This document shows, in pieces, positions 8,037-17,061 of a stretch of 64,000 nucleotides of DNA. The DNA is from Amedibacillus dolichus DSM 3991 (GTDB lineage: Bacteria; Bacillota_I; Bacilli_A; Erysipelotrichales; Erysipelotrichaceae), in the NCBI RefSeq assembly GCF_000154285.1, contig NZ_DS483474.1:248001-312000 (forward strand). The letters run 5' to 3'. The translations under genes were made by a program, and so were the position numbers. The notes beneath the pieces were generated by a model. That model ran no database searches. It was given only the letters and a program-made list of their open reading frames with translations, and was not told the DNA's origin. Each line of letters opens with the position of its first letter. Position 1 is the stretch's first letter.

Positions 8037-9565
8037 AAAGAGCTCTTGTAAGTGTATCAGACAAAACAAATCTAGTAGAATTTGTTTCCGAATTAGTAAA
8101 ATTAGGCTATGAAATTATATCAACCGGAGGTACAAAGAAAGCATTAGAGGCAGCCGGAATTGAAACCATCGGGATTTCCGAGATTACCGGATTTCCGGAA
8201 ATCATGGACGGACGTGTAAAAACCCTACACCCTAAGGTGCATGGTGCATTGCTGTGCGTACGAGATAATGAGGAACATGTAAAACAGCTAAAGGAATTGG
8301 ACATAGATTATATCGACCTTGTTTGTGTGAATCTATATCCATTCAAACAAACCGTACAAAAGCCGGGAGTAACGCATGAGGAGATCATTGAAAATATTGA
8401 TATCGGCGGTCCTAGTATGCTGCGTAGTGCTTCTAAAAATTATAAGTTTATTCCGGTTGTAGTAGATCCTAGTGATTATGAAACGGTCATTGAAGAATTA
8501 AAGGCAAATGGCGAAACAAGTTTGGAAACAAGAGAAAAACTAGCCGCTAAAGTATTCCGTCATACTGCCAATTATGATGCGATGATTGCCAGCTATTTAA
8601 CTGAAAAAACCGGTGAAAAATATCCGGAAAAGCTAACCATTACCTACGATAAGGTACAGGATTTACGTTATGGAGAAAATCCACATCAAAGTGCTGCTTT
8701 CTATAAGAATATGAATCCACAGTATTCTTTGGCAAATGCAAAACAGCTGCATGGTAAGGAGTTATCTTACAACAATATCCAAGACGGCAATGCGGCAATT
8801 GAAATCTTAAAGGATTTTGAAGGTACATGTGCGGCAGTTGGTTTGAAGCACATGAATCCATGTGGTGTTGGTTTAGGTAAGACGATCGAAGAAGCATGGG
8901 ATAAGGCTTATGAAGCAGATCCGGTTTCAATCTTCGGTGGTATCGTAGCTTTCAATGAGCCGGTAAATAAAGCCGTAGCGGAAAAACTAGCAAATATCTT
9001 CTTGGAAATCATTATTGCGCCTGCCTTTGATGAAGATGCTTTTGAAATCTTGTCAAAGAAAAAGAATATTCGTTTGATGCAGCTAGATACAACGCTGTCT
9101 GTAAATGCAAAATATAAGGTAACCAATGTCAATGATGGATTGTTAGTACAAGATGTAGATGATCATAAGCTAACCAAAGAAGATTTGCGTTGTGTAACAA
9201 ATCGTAAGCCAACAGAAGAAGAATTGGAACAGCTGTTGTTTGCTTGGAATGTTGTAAAGCATGTAAAATCCAATGCCATCGTACTTGTTAAGGATAACAT
9301 GACCATCGGTGTCGGTGCCGGACAAATGAATCGTGTCGGTGCTGCACGTATTGCGATTGAACAGGCACAGGAAAAAGCAAAAGGCTCTGTGATGGGATCT
9401 GATGCCTTCTTCCCAATGCCGGATACCGTAGAGGAAGCTGTAAAAGCAGGAGTTACGGCAATTATTCAACCGGGTGGTTCCATTAAGGATCAGTTGTCTA
9501 TTGATGTATGCAATGAGTATGGTATTGCCATGGTTTATACCGGAGTACGTCATTTTAAACACTAA
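8033..9565 (+). CDS. purH: Bifunctional AICAR formyltransferase/IMP cyclohydrolase PurH
   Basis: PurH (510 aa) catalyses the last two steps to IMP. The N-terminal methylglyoxal-synthase-like domain (about 1-140, with [13 protein letters not shown]) is the cyclohydrolase. The remainder is the transformylase, with the catalytic Lys-His in [11 protein letters not shown] near residue 270. The start overlaps the purN stop by four bases. It is the last gene of the operon and is followed by a terminator. purC, purB, purD and purK are absent here and must lie elsewhere. Confidence 0.97.
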   Translation: MKRALVSVSDKTNLVEFVSELVKLGYEIISTGGTKKALEAAGIETIGISEITGFPEIMDGRVKTLHPKVHGALLCVRDNEEHVKQLKELDIDYIDLVCVNLYPFKQTVQKPGVTHEEIIENIDIGGPSMLRSASKNYKFIPVVVDPSDYETVIEELKANGETSLETREKLAAKVFRHTANYDAMIASYLTEKTGEKYPEKLTITYDKVQDLRYGENPHQSAAFYKNMNPQYSLANAKQLHGKELSYNNIQDGNAAIEILKDFEGTCAAVGLKHMNPCGVGLGKTIEEAWDKAYEADPVSIFGGIVAFNEPVNKAVAEKLANIFLEIIIAPAFDEDAFEILSKKKNIRLMQLDTTLSVNAKYKVTNVNDGLLVQDVDDHKLTKEDLRCVTNRKPTEEELEQLLFAWNVVKHVKSNAIVLVKDNMTIGVGAGQMNRVGAARIAIEQAQEKAKGSVMGSDAFFPMPDTVEEAVKAGVTAIIQPGGSIKDQLSIDVCNEYGIAMVYTGVRHFKH

Positions 9566-9580
9566 TAGTTGTGATGAATT

Positions 9581-9608
9581 GAGCTCTTGAAAGAGGGCTC
9601 TTTCTTTT
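9581..9608 (+). terminator. Terminator of the purine operon
   Basis: GAGCTCTT (9581-9588) and GAGGGCTC (9593-9600) form an eight-pair stem with G-U pairs and a GAAA loop, followed by TTTCTTTT. Confidence 0.8.
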
Positions 9609-9669
9609 ATATATTTCAGCCAACAAAGAAAAATTTTAGTATAATTTATTTATAAAGGGAAGTGATCTT

Positions 9670-10527
9670 ATGTGGTTAGCATTTGCATTTGGTTCGGCTT
9701 TGTTTGCGGGACTTACATCAATTTTGGCAAAAATCGGTATTCAGCATACCGATAGTAATGTCGCAACTGCAATTCGTACAGTTGTAGTGTTGTTTTTTTC
9801 ATGGCTTATGGCTGCTATATCGGGTTCTTTATCCGAGTTATCTGCCATACAACCGAAAACTTTAATCTTTTTGATATTATCCGGCTTATCAACAGGTGCG
9901 AGTTGGTTGTTTTATTTCAAAGCATTGCAAAAGGGAAACGTGAATAAGGTGGCAGCAGTCGATAAATCCGGTATTGTTTTAACAATTCTTTTATCTTTTA
10001 TCTTTTTTCATGAAGAAATTACATTTGGTAAATTGATAGGCTTGGCAGGAATTACGCTTGGAACCTATTTGATGTTGGAGCCGAAAAAGGAAGTAAGCAA
10101 AACAGAGCATAGCTCGTGGTTTTTATATGCTGTTTTGTCTGTGATTTTCGCAAGCTTAACAACCATTTTAGGAAAGATCGGTATTCATGATATTGAAAGC
10201 AATCTAGGTACGGCAATTCGAACAAGTGTTGTATTGGTGATGGCATGGATCGTTGTGTTTGTTACAAAGAAGCAGGATAGCATACATACGATTTCACGCA
10301 AGGAACTTTTCTTTTTAGGCTTATCCGGATTGGCAACGGGAGCTAGTTGGCTTTGTTATTATAAAGCCTTACAAGATGGACAGGCATCGCTTGTTGTACC
10401 GATTGATAAGCTAAGTATTTTGGTTACCGTTGCGTTTTCGGTTGTTGTGTTGCATGAGAAGCTATCCAAGAAGGCTGTTTTTGGTTTAGGTGTATTAACA
10501 ATCGGAACACTGTTGATGTTGGTGTAA
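9670..10527 (+). CDS. EamA-family membrane transporter
   Basis: A 285-residue integral membrane protein with two tandem EamA repeats (about 1-136 and 150-285), each with about five hydrophobic helices. The two halves are visibly alike: both contain a LxGLAGxTxG or LSGLxTGASWLxYxKAL-type segment. Drug/metabolite transporters of this group export or import small metabolites. The substrate cannot be inferred. The gene is monocistronic between the purine terminator and the PTS promoter; a GTATAATTTA sequence about 30 bases upstream is a likely -10. Confidence 0.85.
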   Translation: MWLAFAFGSALFAGLTSILAKIGIQHTDSNVATAIRTVVVLFFSWLMAAISGSLSELSAIQPKTLIFLILSGLSTGASWLFYFKALQKGNVNKVAAVDKSGIVLTILLSFIFFHEEITFGKLIGLAGITLGTYLMLEPKKEVSKTEHSSWFLYAVLSVIFASLTTILGKIGIHDIESNLGTAIRTSVVLVMAWIVVFVTKKQDSIHTISRKELFFLGLSGLATGASWLCYYKALQDGQASLVVPIDKLSILVTVAFSVVVLHEKLSKKAVFGLGVLTIGTLLMLV

Positions 10528-10564
10528 TAAAAATCAACTACTTTCTATAGATATTATAAAAATA

Positions 10565-10592
10565 TTGATTTGTAAGCGTTTTAGTGTATAAT
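10565..10592 (+). promoter_or_regulatory. Promoter of the DUF3284/PRD-regulator unit
   Basis: TTGATT (10565-10570), a 16-base spacer and TATAAT (10587-10592) make a good sigma-A promoter about 95 bases before the DUF3284 gene. Confidence 0.65.
10571..10584 (+). promoter_or_regulatory. cre-like site in the promoter spacer
   Basis: TGTAAGCGTTTTAG matches the CcpA operator TGWAANCGNTNWCA at 12 of 14 positions and lies between the -35 and -10 boxes. Binding there would block RNA polymerase, so glucose repression of the PTS regulator is expected. Confidence 0.55.
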
Positions 10593-10686
10593 AAGCGATG
10601 AGCAGAATTTTTAATAATCTTATTGTTTTCATAAAGATGCTTAGAAGAAAGGAAAGTATATTTTTTAATATATATGGAGTTAAATT

Positions 10687-11172
10687 ATGACACTTGAGAA
10701 ATTTGATAATAGTGAATATATACAGGTAAGTGAGCTTTTGAACGTTTCTTCAAAAACATTTTTTGATGAAATTGTACGTTCGATCTTAGGAGATATACAG
10801 AGACAGACAAACCGTAAAATGCATGCAAGTCAATTGAAATCAGGACTAACCTATAAGAAGAAAATTTCAGGTAGATCTTCAAAAAATGCAGAGGTCATTA
10901 TTAAAATTTTAGAATGTGTACCTTCGAAAATATATAGTGCTAGTTTTACGAGCGAAATCGACATTACAACTGTAACTTATGAAATTGAAGAAAAAGAAGA
11001 AAACAAAATATGTGTTACTTATACAGAGACATTTAAGCTTTTAAGTGGAAAGAAATTACGAAGCCAATCAAAACTTCATAAAATGTATTTGCATAAAAAA
11101 TCAGAAAAGAAAAGTAGGAAGCTATTAAAGCATATTGAAGAATATATTCTTATGAATCAAAATAAAGAATAA
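10687..11172 (+). CDS. DUF3284-family protein of PTS gene clusters
   Basis: A 161-residue soluble protein of the DUF3284 type, which is often found beside PTS operons. The fold resembles small START/SRPBCC-like beta-barrels. The visible pattern is a helix with KTFFDEIVRSIL near residue 25 followed by alternating beta strands ending in a long C-terminal helix rich in lysine. It has no recognised catalytic motif. It is cotranscribed with the PRD regulator 28 bases downstream, so a role in that sugar system is inferred. Confidence 0.75.
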   Translation: MTLEKFDNSEYIQVSELLNVSSKTFFDEIVRSILGDIQRQTNRKMHASQLKSGLTYKKKISGRSSKNAEVIIKILECVPSKIYSASFTSEIDITTVTYEIEEKEENKICVTYTETFKLLSGKKLRSQSKLHKMYLHKKSEKKSRKLLKHIEEYILMNQNKE

Positions 11173-11199
11173 AATTATACGAAAGAGAAGGTAAGAGGT

Positions 11200-13248
11200 A
11201 TGGTAGTTTTTGATTATAGACAAAAGGAATTTCTAAATATTTTATTAAATACAAATGCACCCGTCTCTATATCTTCTTTGCAAGTACAAATGAATATTAG
11301 TAAGCGTACAATTTATTATATTGTAAATAAGCTTAATGATACACTCTATCATTGTTCATTAGATCCGATTCAAAATATAAGAAAGCAAGGATATTTTATA
11401 AAAGAAGAACAAAAAGAAAAAATACATGAGCTTATATGCGAAGAAGCTTCTGATGAGGTTATGAAACCAAAAGAGCGGGTATATTATTTAATATGTTGGC
11501 TTTTATATCCACAAAGTCCGGTACATGTAGAAAGTATTATGGACGAAATGGAGATATCACGTAATTCTGTCTTTAATGATTTAAAGCAAGTAAAAGAAGA
11601 GTTGGAAAGCTATGATTTGTGTTTAGAATTTGATATTAAAAGAGGTTATTCTATTAATGGAAAGACATTAAGTAAACGTACGGTTTTATTGTACTATTTA
11701 CGTTTATTACTGAATAGGATTCACTATAAAAGCTTACATTTTCTTAATTCAAGTGATGTAGAGGATTTCTATAATCGGTTAATAAAAATATCTTTGGAGA
11801 TGAATAATGAATACGATTTTGAAATGTTGTTATCAATTGCTTGTTTATTATGTATTATACGCAATGTAAAAGAGCAGTTTGAGTTCTCATTGTTAGAGCT
11901 AAAAGACTTAGGGAAAACTTCTGAGCTGCGATTAATTGACATCTATTTTCAAGATTTTAATGTTCATGAACGATTATATCTAGCAGTGCATCTATTAGGC
12001 TCAAAGGCAGGAAGCACACTAAAGGTAAAAGATGATGAGAGCGATATTCAGTTATTTGAATTGGCACAGCATCTATGTGATGTATTTGAACGCTTAGCAT
12101 ATATTCAGCTTGTTGATAAAAATGGATTAATTAACTCATTATATATTCATTTTAAATTGACTATGTACTATTATCGTTTGTCTATTCAAGTTGTAAATCC
12201 ACTTATTGAGGAAGTAAAAGAAAACTATTCAGATTTATATCAGTTAGTTTCAGAGATATGTAAAGACTTAAGCAGTGAGTTTCCATTTCCGGTATTAGAC
12301 AGTGAAATTGTCTATATTACCATGCATTTTGGTGGACATCTAAGACAAGGAAGTGGAAAGTTTTATCGTAAAATTCGCGTTCTCGTAGTTTGCCCCAGTG
12401 GTATTTCAACTTCAACGCTATTGAAAAGAGAGGTCGAACAGTTATATTCAAATGTTACGGTTGTCGCAACAGCAGCGGCAAGTAATATTGATGAATATGA
12501 GGAAGATATAGATTTTATAGTATCTACGATTGATATCCAATGTGAAATGCCATGGATTAAAGTACATACTATTTTAACAAATGAGGATAAATCTAGAATT
12601 GCATCGCTGATGATGTTAAACGTTGATACTTATAAAGCAGATGGGGAGCATATCAACGGACTGTTTCAATTATTGGAGAGATATGTTCCACAAGAAAAAA
12701 TGGAGGCATTGAAACAAGATGTTTATCAATATTTAAAAGAAGGGAATGTATTGGTTGAGATTGAAAAGAAAGGTCCAACCCAAGCATTTGATTTGTTAAA
12801 ACCGGAGAACATTCAAATTTTAAACGAAGAGAAATCATGGGAAGAAGCAATAAAAGTTGCATCAAAACCACTTTTACAAAAGAAAGTAATTAAAGAAAAA
12901 TATATTATTGCCATGATAGAATTGTTAAAGGAGTATGGCCCATATATTGTATTGCGAAATAAAGTTGCTATTGCGCATGCAGCGCCATCACAGGGTGCTA
13001 ATATTTTAGGGTTATCCTTACTAATTAGTAAGCGAACAATATCTTTTGAAGGAGAGGAAGTGAAATATTTGTTTATTTTATCAAATCCTGAACAAGATAA
13101 GCATTTGCATTTACTTAGAGGCATAATGAACATGTCATCTGATCCAGCATTACTAAGTGAGCTTGATCAAATGCAAGATACACAAGAGATTTATAAAAGG
13201 TTATCGCAAGCTACATATAGAATACCAAAAAATTCTAAGTCCAATTGA
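11200..13248 (+). CDS. PRD-containing transcriptional activator with PTS IIB and IIA domains
   Basis: A 682-residue MtlR/BglG-like regulator. Order of domains: two helix-turn-helix segments (about 5-60 and 85-140), PRD1 with a histidine in LAVHLLG near 262, PRD2 with ITMHFGGH near 374, a GatB-like IIB domain with VVCPSGISTST near 397, and a IIA domain with AIAHAAPSQG near 591. Phosphorylation of these sites by PTS proteins is known to set activity in the family. It sits directly upstream of a galactitol-type PTS, which it probably activates. Its own promoter carries a cre-like site. Confidence 0.9.
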   Translation: MVVFDYRQKEFLNILLNTNAPVSISSLQVQMNISKRTIYYIVNKLNDTLYHCSLDPIQNIRKQGYFIKEEQKEKIHELICEEASDEVMKPKERVYYLICWLLYPQSPVHVESIMDEMEISRNSVFNDLKQVKEELESYDLCLEFDIKRGYSINGKTLSKRTVLLYYLRLLLNRIHYKSLHFLNSSDVEDFYNRLIKISLEMNNEYDFEMLLSIACLLCIIRNVKEQFEFSLLELKDLGKTSELRLIDIYFQDFNVHERLYLAVHLLGSKAGSTLKVKDDESDIQLFELAQHLCDVFERLAYIQLVDKNGLINSLYIHFKLTMYYYRLSIQVVNPLIEEVKENYSDLYQLVSEICKDLSSEFPFPVLDSEIVYITMHFGGHLRQGSGKFYRKIRVLVVCPSGISTSTLLKREVEQLYSNVTVVATAAASNIDEYEEDIDFIVSTIDIQCEMPWIKVHTILTNEDKSRIASLMMLNVDTYKADGEHINGLFQLLERYVPQEKMEALKQDVYQYLKEGNVLVEIEKKGPTQAFDLLKPENIQILNEEKSWEEAIKVASKPLLQKKVIKEKYIIAMIELLKEYGPYIVLRNKVAIAHAAPSQGANILGLSLLISKRTISFEGEEVKYLFILSNPEQDKHLHLLRGIMNMSSDPALLSELDQMQDTQEIYKRLSQATYRIPKNSKSN

Positions 13249-13254
13249 TTGCAC

Positions 13255-13283
13255 AAAAAAGTTCAATCTAGTTGGACTTTTTT
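13255..13283 (+). terminator. Terminator after the PRD regulator
   Basis: AAAAAAGTTCAA (13255-13266) pairs with TTGGACTTTTTT (13272-13283) over 12 pairs with one G-U. It separates the regulator from the PTS operon that it probably controls. Confidence 0.8.
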
Positions 13284-13297
13284 ATATATAGGCAGGT

Positions 13298-13306
13298 TGC
13301 TATAAT
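13298..13306 (+). promoter_or_regulatory. Probable extended -10 promoter of the PTS operon
   Basis: TGC followed by TATAAT (13301-13306) is an extended -10 element. The -35 region lacks a good TTGACA match, which fits an activator-dependent promoter. Confidence 0.45.
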
Positions 13307-13353
13307 GGCAGTGTAAAGAGATATATTTCTTACAGTTGAATCGAGGTGATACG

Positions 13354-13812
13354 ATGCTGGATGATATTCTGACACAAGAAAGCGTTCAGTATATAGAATG
13401 TGTAGAAAGTTGGAAAGAAGCAGTTGTTATCTGTATTCAACCACTCATTGATCAGGGAAAAGTAGATTGTGAATATATTAGCGCTGTAAATAGAAACATT
13501 GAACGGTATGGTAGTAACTTCGTTATTTATCCATATATCATTTTACCTCATGCACGTCCTGAACAGGGAGTTAAGGAAAATGCAGTTTCCATTTTATTAA
13601 CAAAAACCCCTTTCCACTTTGATGATAATAAAACACCGGTAAGGCTTGTAATTGTAATGGCTCCGATGGATTCAAAATCACATTTACAGATCTTAAAGGA
13701 AATATCCGGTATGCTTTATGATAGAAACAGTAATCAAAGTATTATGGAAAGCAAGAGTAAAGGGCAACTGTATCAGAAAATTAGAGAAAGAATAGGAAAA
13801 GAGGTGAAATGA
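13354..13812 (+). CDS. PTS IIA protein, fructose/mannitol type (first of two)
   Basis: A 152-residue PTS EIIA type-2 protein that passes phosphate from HPr to IIB. The phosphorylated histidine is in ILPHARPEQG near residue 66. I choose the ATG at 13354 because GAGGTGA lies five bases upstream; the same frame also opens at a TTG at 13336. It is followed by a second, different IIA that overlaps it by four bases. It resembles the IIA domain on the C-terminus of the upstream regulator, so one of the two may act in regulation. Confidence 0.87.
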   Translation: MLDDILTQESVQYIECVESWKEAVVICIQPLIDQGKVDCEYISAVNRNIERYGSNFVIYPYIILPHARPEQGVKENAVSILLTKTPFHFDDNKTPVRLVIVMAPMDSKSHLQILKEISGMLYDRNSNQSIMESKSKGQLYQKIRERIGKEVK

Positions 13813-14282
13813 TGAATTATAAATTTATACCTGAACTTGTAGAAACAAATATTAGTGCAAAAAATAAGGAAGAGGTTATACGATTTCTAGCAAAGAAACT
13901 AGCTGATAGAAAATGTGTTAGTAGTCATTATTCGGAGCTGGTATTACAAAGAGAAAAAGAGTATCCTACGGGCTTAATAACGAAAGGGGCAGTAATAGCG
14001 ATTCCTCATGCTTTCGATCCGGAAACAAAGGGAAATAACATTGCGATTGGGATTTTAAAAACACCAGTAGGCTTTAAGCACATGGAGGATATTGATGAAA
14101 CAGTACCGGTAAAAATCGTATTTATGCTAGCGATTAATGGCTCACATGAACACATGGAGATGCTAAAAATCCTAATGCAGCTAGTTAGGGATGAAGAATT
14201 ATTTAAAAAGCTTCAAAGTATTAGTTCAAAGAATGAAATATGTAAATTATTAAATGAATATATAGAGACATTAGAAAGCTAA
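13809..14282 (+). CDS. PTS IIA protein, galactitol type (second of two)
   Basis: A 157-residue EIIA of the GatA/fructose group. The active histidine is in AIPHAFDPETKG near residue 66, followed by the usual glycine and hydrophobic pattern (IAIGILKTPVGF). The start overlaps the previous stop (ATGATG). With the adjacent IIB and IIC it gives a complete IIA-IIB-IIC set, so it is the better candidate for the transport partner, while the first IIA may serve regulation. Confidence 0.88.
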   Translation: MMNYKFIPELVETNISAKNKEEVIRFLAKKLADRKCVSSHYSELVLQREKEYPTGLITKGAVIAIPHAFDPETKGNNIAIGILKTPVGFKHMEDIDETVPVKIVFMLAINGSHEHMEMLKILMQLVRDEELFKKLQSISSKNEICKLLNEYIETLES

Positions 14283-14295
14283 AGAGGGTTATGTT

Positions 14296-14571
14296 ATGAA
14301 GAAAATAGTTATTGCTTGTGGAGCCGGTTTGGCTACTTCAAGTATGGTGAAAGATAAAGTAGAACAAATATTAAAGAAAAATAGTATCCCGTTTAAAACA
14401 ATTCAATGTACTTTAACAGAGGTTGATAATTATGATGGTGATGTAGACTTGATTATTACAACCATGCGAGTTCGTAAAAAATATGAATCACCGGTGGTTT
14501 CCGGAAGTGCGTATTTATCCGGAGTAAATGAAGAAGCAGTTACAGAACAAATTTTAGAAATTTTGAAATAA
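14296..14571 (+). CDS. PTS IIB protein, galactitol type
   Basis: A 91-residue GatB-like IIB protein. The phosphocysteine is Cys9 in IACGAGLATSSM, the hallmark P-loop of this family. It takes phosphate from IIA and gives it to the sugar during transport. An AGAGGG site precedes the ATG, and the IIC gene starts 20 bases after its stop. Confidence 0.92.
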   Translation: MKKIVIACGAGLATSSMVKDKVEQILKKNSIPFKTIQCTLTEVDNYDGDVDLIITTMRVRKKYESPVVSGSAYLSGVNEEAVTEQILEILK

Positions 14572-14591
14572 ACTTGGGAGGAAATAAATAT

Positions 14592-15995
14592 ATGCAAGTT
14601 GTAATGGATATAATTTCGTATATCGTTGATTTAGGAAGCTATATTTTTGTACCAATGTTAATGTGTTTAATTGGTATGTTATTCGGATTAAAGTTTTCAA
14701 AGGCAGTAAAAGCTGGAGCAACTGTTGGTATTGGTTTAGTTGGTGTCAGTATTGTTTCGACATTGACTTCAAATTCACTAGGCCCGGTCATCAATGAAAT
14801 GGTAGATGTATTAAATTTAAATCTTACCGCTATTGATGTTGGAGGATCACCGGCAGCAGCTGTTGGTTTTGGTGGCTTAATCGGTGCAACGTTAATTGTA
14901 ATTATTGTAGTAGTAAATATTATTATGGTTGCGTTGAAGCTTACAAATACTGTAAATGTTGATATTTATAATTTTTGGTATTTTGCAATTACAGCTGGTT
15001 TTGTAAATCTTGTAACAGGTAACTTTTGGTTAGGTATTCTGGCGGGCGTTACACATGCTATTTTGGGCTTAAAGGTAGCAGATGTCATGGCTCATAGAAC
15101 ACAACAGATTATAGGAATTGAAGCAATTGCGATTCCGCATGGATTTGCAGCAGCAAGTGCGCCATTGTTTTTATTACTAGATAAGATTTATGATCATATA
15201 CCTTTCTTAGCACATAAGAAGATCGAAGATGATTATCAAGAAAATGAGAAAAAAGGTATTGGACACTATATAGGCGCAATTTTTGGTGAAAGAATCTATT
15301 TAGGATTAATTATGGGTATGTTCTTTGGAATTGTTGCAGGTTATGATTTCAAGGGAATTGCAGATGTAACTATTAAAACCGCAGCTTTAATGGAACTATT
15401 CCCAACAGTAGTAAAGATGATGGTAAATGGATTAATTCCAATCTCCAACCAAGCAAAAAAATTCTTTACGAAGCATTTTGCTGATCGTGAATTGTATATC
15501 GGATTAGATTCCGCTGTAACTATCGGACATCCAGTAACTATTGCTGTAGGTTTCTTAATGATTCCAGTATTTATGCTCTTGGCTGCGATTCTTCCTGGAA
15601 ATACGACACTTCCACTAGGTGAAGTACCATTTGCGGCTTTCTATGTATGCTTTGCAACCATTGTGCATAGAGCAAACAAGAGAAGAACCATCGTTTCAAG
15701 CTTGATTTTTATTCCAATCGTATTATGGGTATCTAGTTGGGCAGCTCCAATGTTTACACAGCTTGCCGCAGATGCAGGCATGGAATTAGTTGCAGAAGGA
15801 ATGCAAGCAACAACAATGGCATTGGGTAATTTGTTTATTCTGATTCCGACACTATTAGCTGAAATTCCAGTAGTAGGTGCGATCGTTTTAGTTGTTGTTG
15901 ATATTGTTGCAATTTTCGGTGGAAAATATTTAGAAAAATATTATGCAAAAGAAGATGAAGCTTTTGAAGAAACCATTGGTATTGAATCTTTATAA
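14592..15995 (+). CDS. PTS IIC permease, galactitol type
   Basis: A 467-residue polytopic membrane protein of the GatC/SgcC family, forming the sugar channel of the PTS. It has about ten hydrophobic segments and the family stretch IPHGFAAASAPLFLLLDKIYDHIP near residue 178-200. I start at the ATG at 14592, since GGGAGG lies seven bases upstream; the in-frame TTG at 14574 would put the ribosome site inside the gene. Substrate is not fixed by sequence. Downstream genes suggest an amino sugar or keto-sugar rather than galactitol. Confidence 0.9.
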   Translation: MQVVMDIISYIVDLGSYIFVPMLMCLIGMLFGLKFSKAVKAGATVGIGLVGVSIVSTLTSNSLGPVINEMVDVLNLNLTAIDVGGSPAAAVGFGGLIGATLIVIIVVVNIIMVALKLTNTVNVDIYNFWYFAITAGFVNLVTGNFWLGILAGVTHAILGLKVADVMAHRTQQIIGIEAIAIPHGFAAASAPLFLLLDKIYDHIPFLAHKKIEDDYQENEKKGIGHYIGAIFGERIYLGLIMGMFFGIVAGYDFKGIADVTIKTAALMELFPTVVKMMVNGLIPISNQAKKFFTKHFADRELYIGLDSAVTIGHPVTIAVGFLMIPVFMLLAAILPGNTTLPLGEVPFAAFYVCFATIVHRANKRRTIVSSLIFIPIVLWVSSWAAPMFTQLAADAGMELVAEGMQATTMALGNLFILIPTLLAEIPVVGAIVLVVVDIVAIFGGKYLEKYYAKEDEAFEETIGIESL

Positions 15996-16012
15996 AATAG
16001 GGGGTATGGAAT

Positions 16013-17023
16013 ATGAAAAAGATAACAGTTGGTGTAGTAGGCGCAGGAATTTATGGGAATTATCATATACACACATTTATCTGTGATCCAAATGTGGAAA
16101 GAGTTGTATTTTGTGATTTAAATGAAGAAAGAAGATGTGCAACAAGTAAAAAGTATAATGTTACGGGATATGCTACTGTAAAAGAAATGATACATGCAGA
16201 AAAGTTAGATGCCGTTAGTATTGCTACTCCGGATCCATATCATTTTGAACCAGCTAAAGATGCAATTGAAGCAGGAATTAAATATCTGTTAATTGAAAAA
16301 CCGCTTGCGACAACAATAGAAGAATGTGAAGAAATTCTTCGTTTAGCAGAAAGACATAATGTAAAGATTTCAGTAGATTTTCATAAGCGTTGGGATCCGG
16401 CATATAATTGTATTAAAGATGAAATACAAAAAGATAAGGAGAAAGTTATTCGAGGATATATGGCATTGGACGATATTATTGATGTCCCTAAAAAATGGTT
16501 TACTTGGACAGATAAATCATCACCTGCTTGGTTTTTAGGAGTTCATTGTTACGATTTAATTCGCTACATTACAGGAAGCGAAGTAGAAAAGGTTTATGCT
16601 AGTGGAAATAAAGAAATTTTAGAAAAGGAGGGCTATCATACATGGGATAACATTCAAACGATTTTAACGATGAAGGATGGTAGTAATTGGACAGTAGAAA
16701 CTAGCTGGATTCTACCGAACACATATCCGAAATCTAATGATGGACAGCTTGTAATTCTAACAGAGAATAAATACTTCAAAAATGAATCCTATCGAGGTGT
16801 TAAATATTTTACAGAAAAGAAGGAAAATATTCCTAACTATATTTTTATGAATTTTGATGAACATAGTGCAAGTGGGTTTGGATTAGAGCCAATGCAGGAA
16901 TTTATTAGTGATATTATTAACGAAAGGGAATTTAGAACATCTGCTTATGATGGCTTGCAAGCTACACGTATTGCACAGGCAGTTCATGAATCAGCTGAAA
17001 CGGGAAAGGTAGTTTATTTGTAA
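16013..17023 (+). CDS. Gfo/Idh/MocA-family sugar oxidoreductase
   Basis: A 336-residue NAD(P)-dependent dehydrogenase. The N-terminal Rossmann motif GVVGAGIYGNYH is at about residues 6-17 and the conserved EKPLATT segment, with the catalytic lysine, is near 95-101. The C-terminal alpha/beta sheet domain gives substrate specificity, which I cannot read. The gene starts 17 bases after the IIC gene behind GGGGG, so it is part of the PTS operon and probably oxidises or epimerises the imported sugar. Confidence 0.88.
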   Translation: MKKITVGVVGAGIYGNYHIHTFICDPNVERVVFCDLNEERRCATSKKYNVTGYATVKEMIHAEKLDAVSIATPDPYHFEPAKDAIEAGIKYLLIEKPLATTIEECEEILRLAERHNVKISVDFHKRWDPAYNCIKDEIQKDKEKVIRGYMALDDIIDVPKKWFTWTDKSSPAWFLGVHCYDLIRYITGSEVEKVYASGNKEILEKEGYHTWDNIQTILTMKDGSNWTVETSWILPNTYPKSNDGQLVILTENKYFKNESYRGVKYFTEKKENIPNYIFMNFDEHSASGFGLEPMQEFISDIINEREFRTSAYDGLQATRIAQAVHESAETGKVVYL

Positions 17024-17048
17024 AAAGCGATTGTTATGATCGCTTTTT
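17022..17048 (+). terminator. Terminator-like hairpin inside the PTS operon
   Basis: AAAAAGCGAT (17022-17031) and ATCGCTTTTT (17039-17048) form a perfect ten-pair stem with a seven-base loop, placed right between the dehydrogenase and the epimerase gene. It may reduce expression of the last two genes. Confidence 0.6.
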
Positions 17049-17061
17049 GAGAGGAAATGAT

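Noticed and set aside
13285-13310. Possible sigma-54 (-24/-12) promoter before the PTS operon
   Set aside because: GG and GC elements are six bases apart instead of ten; the TATAAT with an extended -10 is the better reading.
14574-14591. TTG start for the IIC permease
   Set aside because: It would place the GGGAGG ribosome site inside the coding region; the ATG at 14592 has correct spacing.
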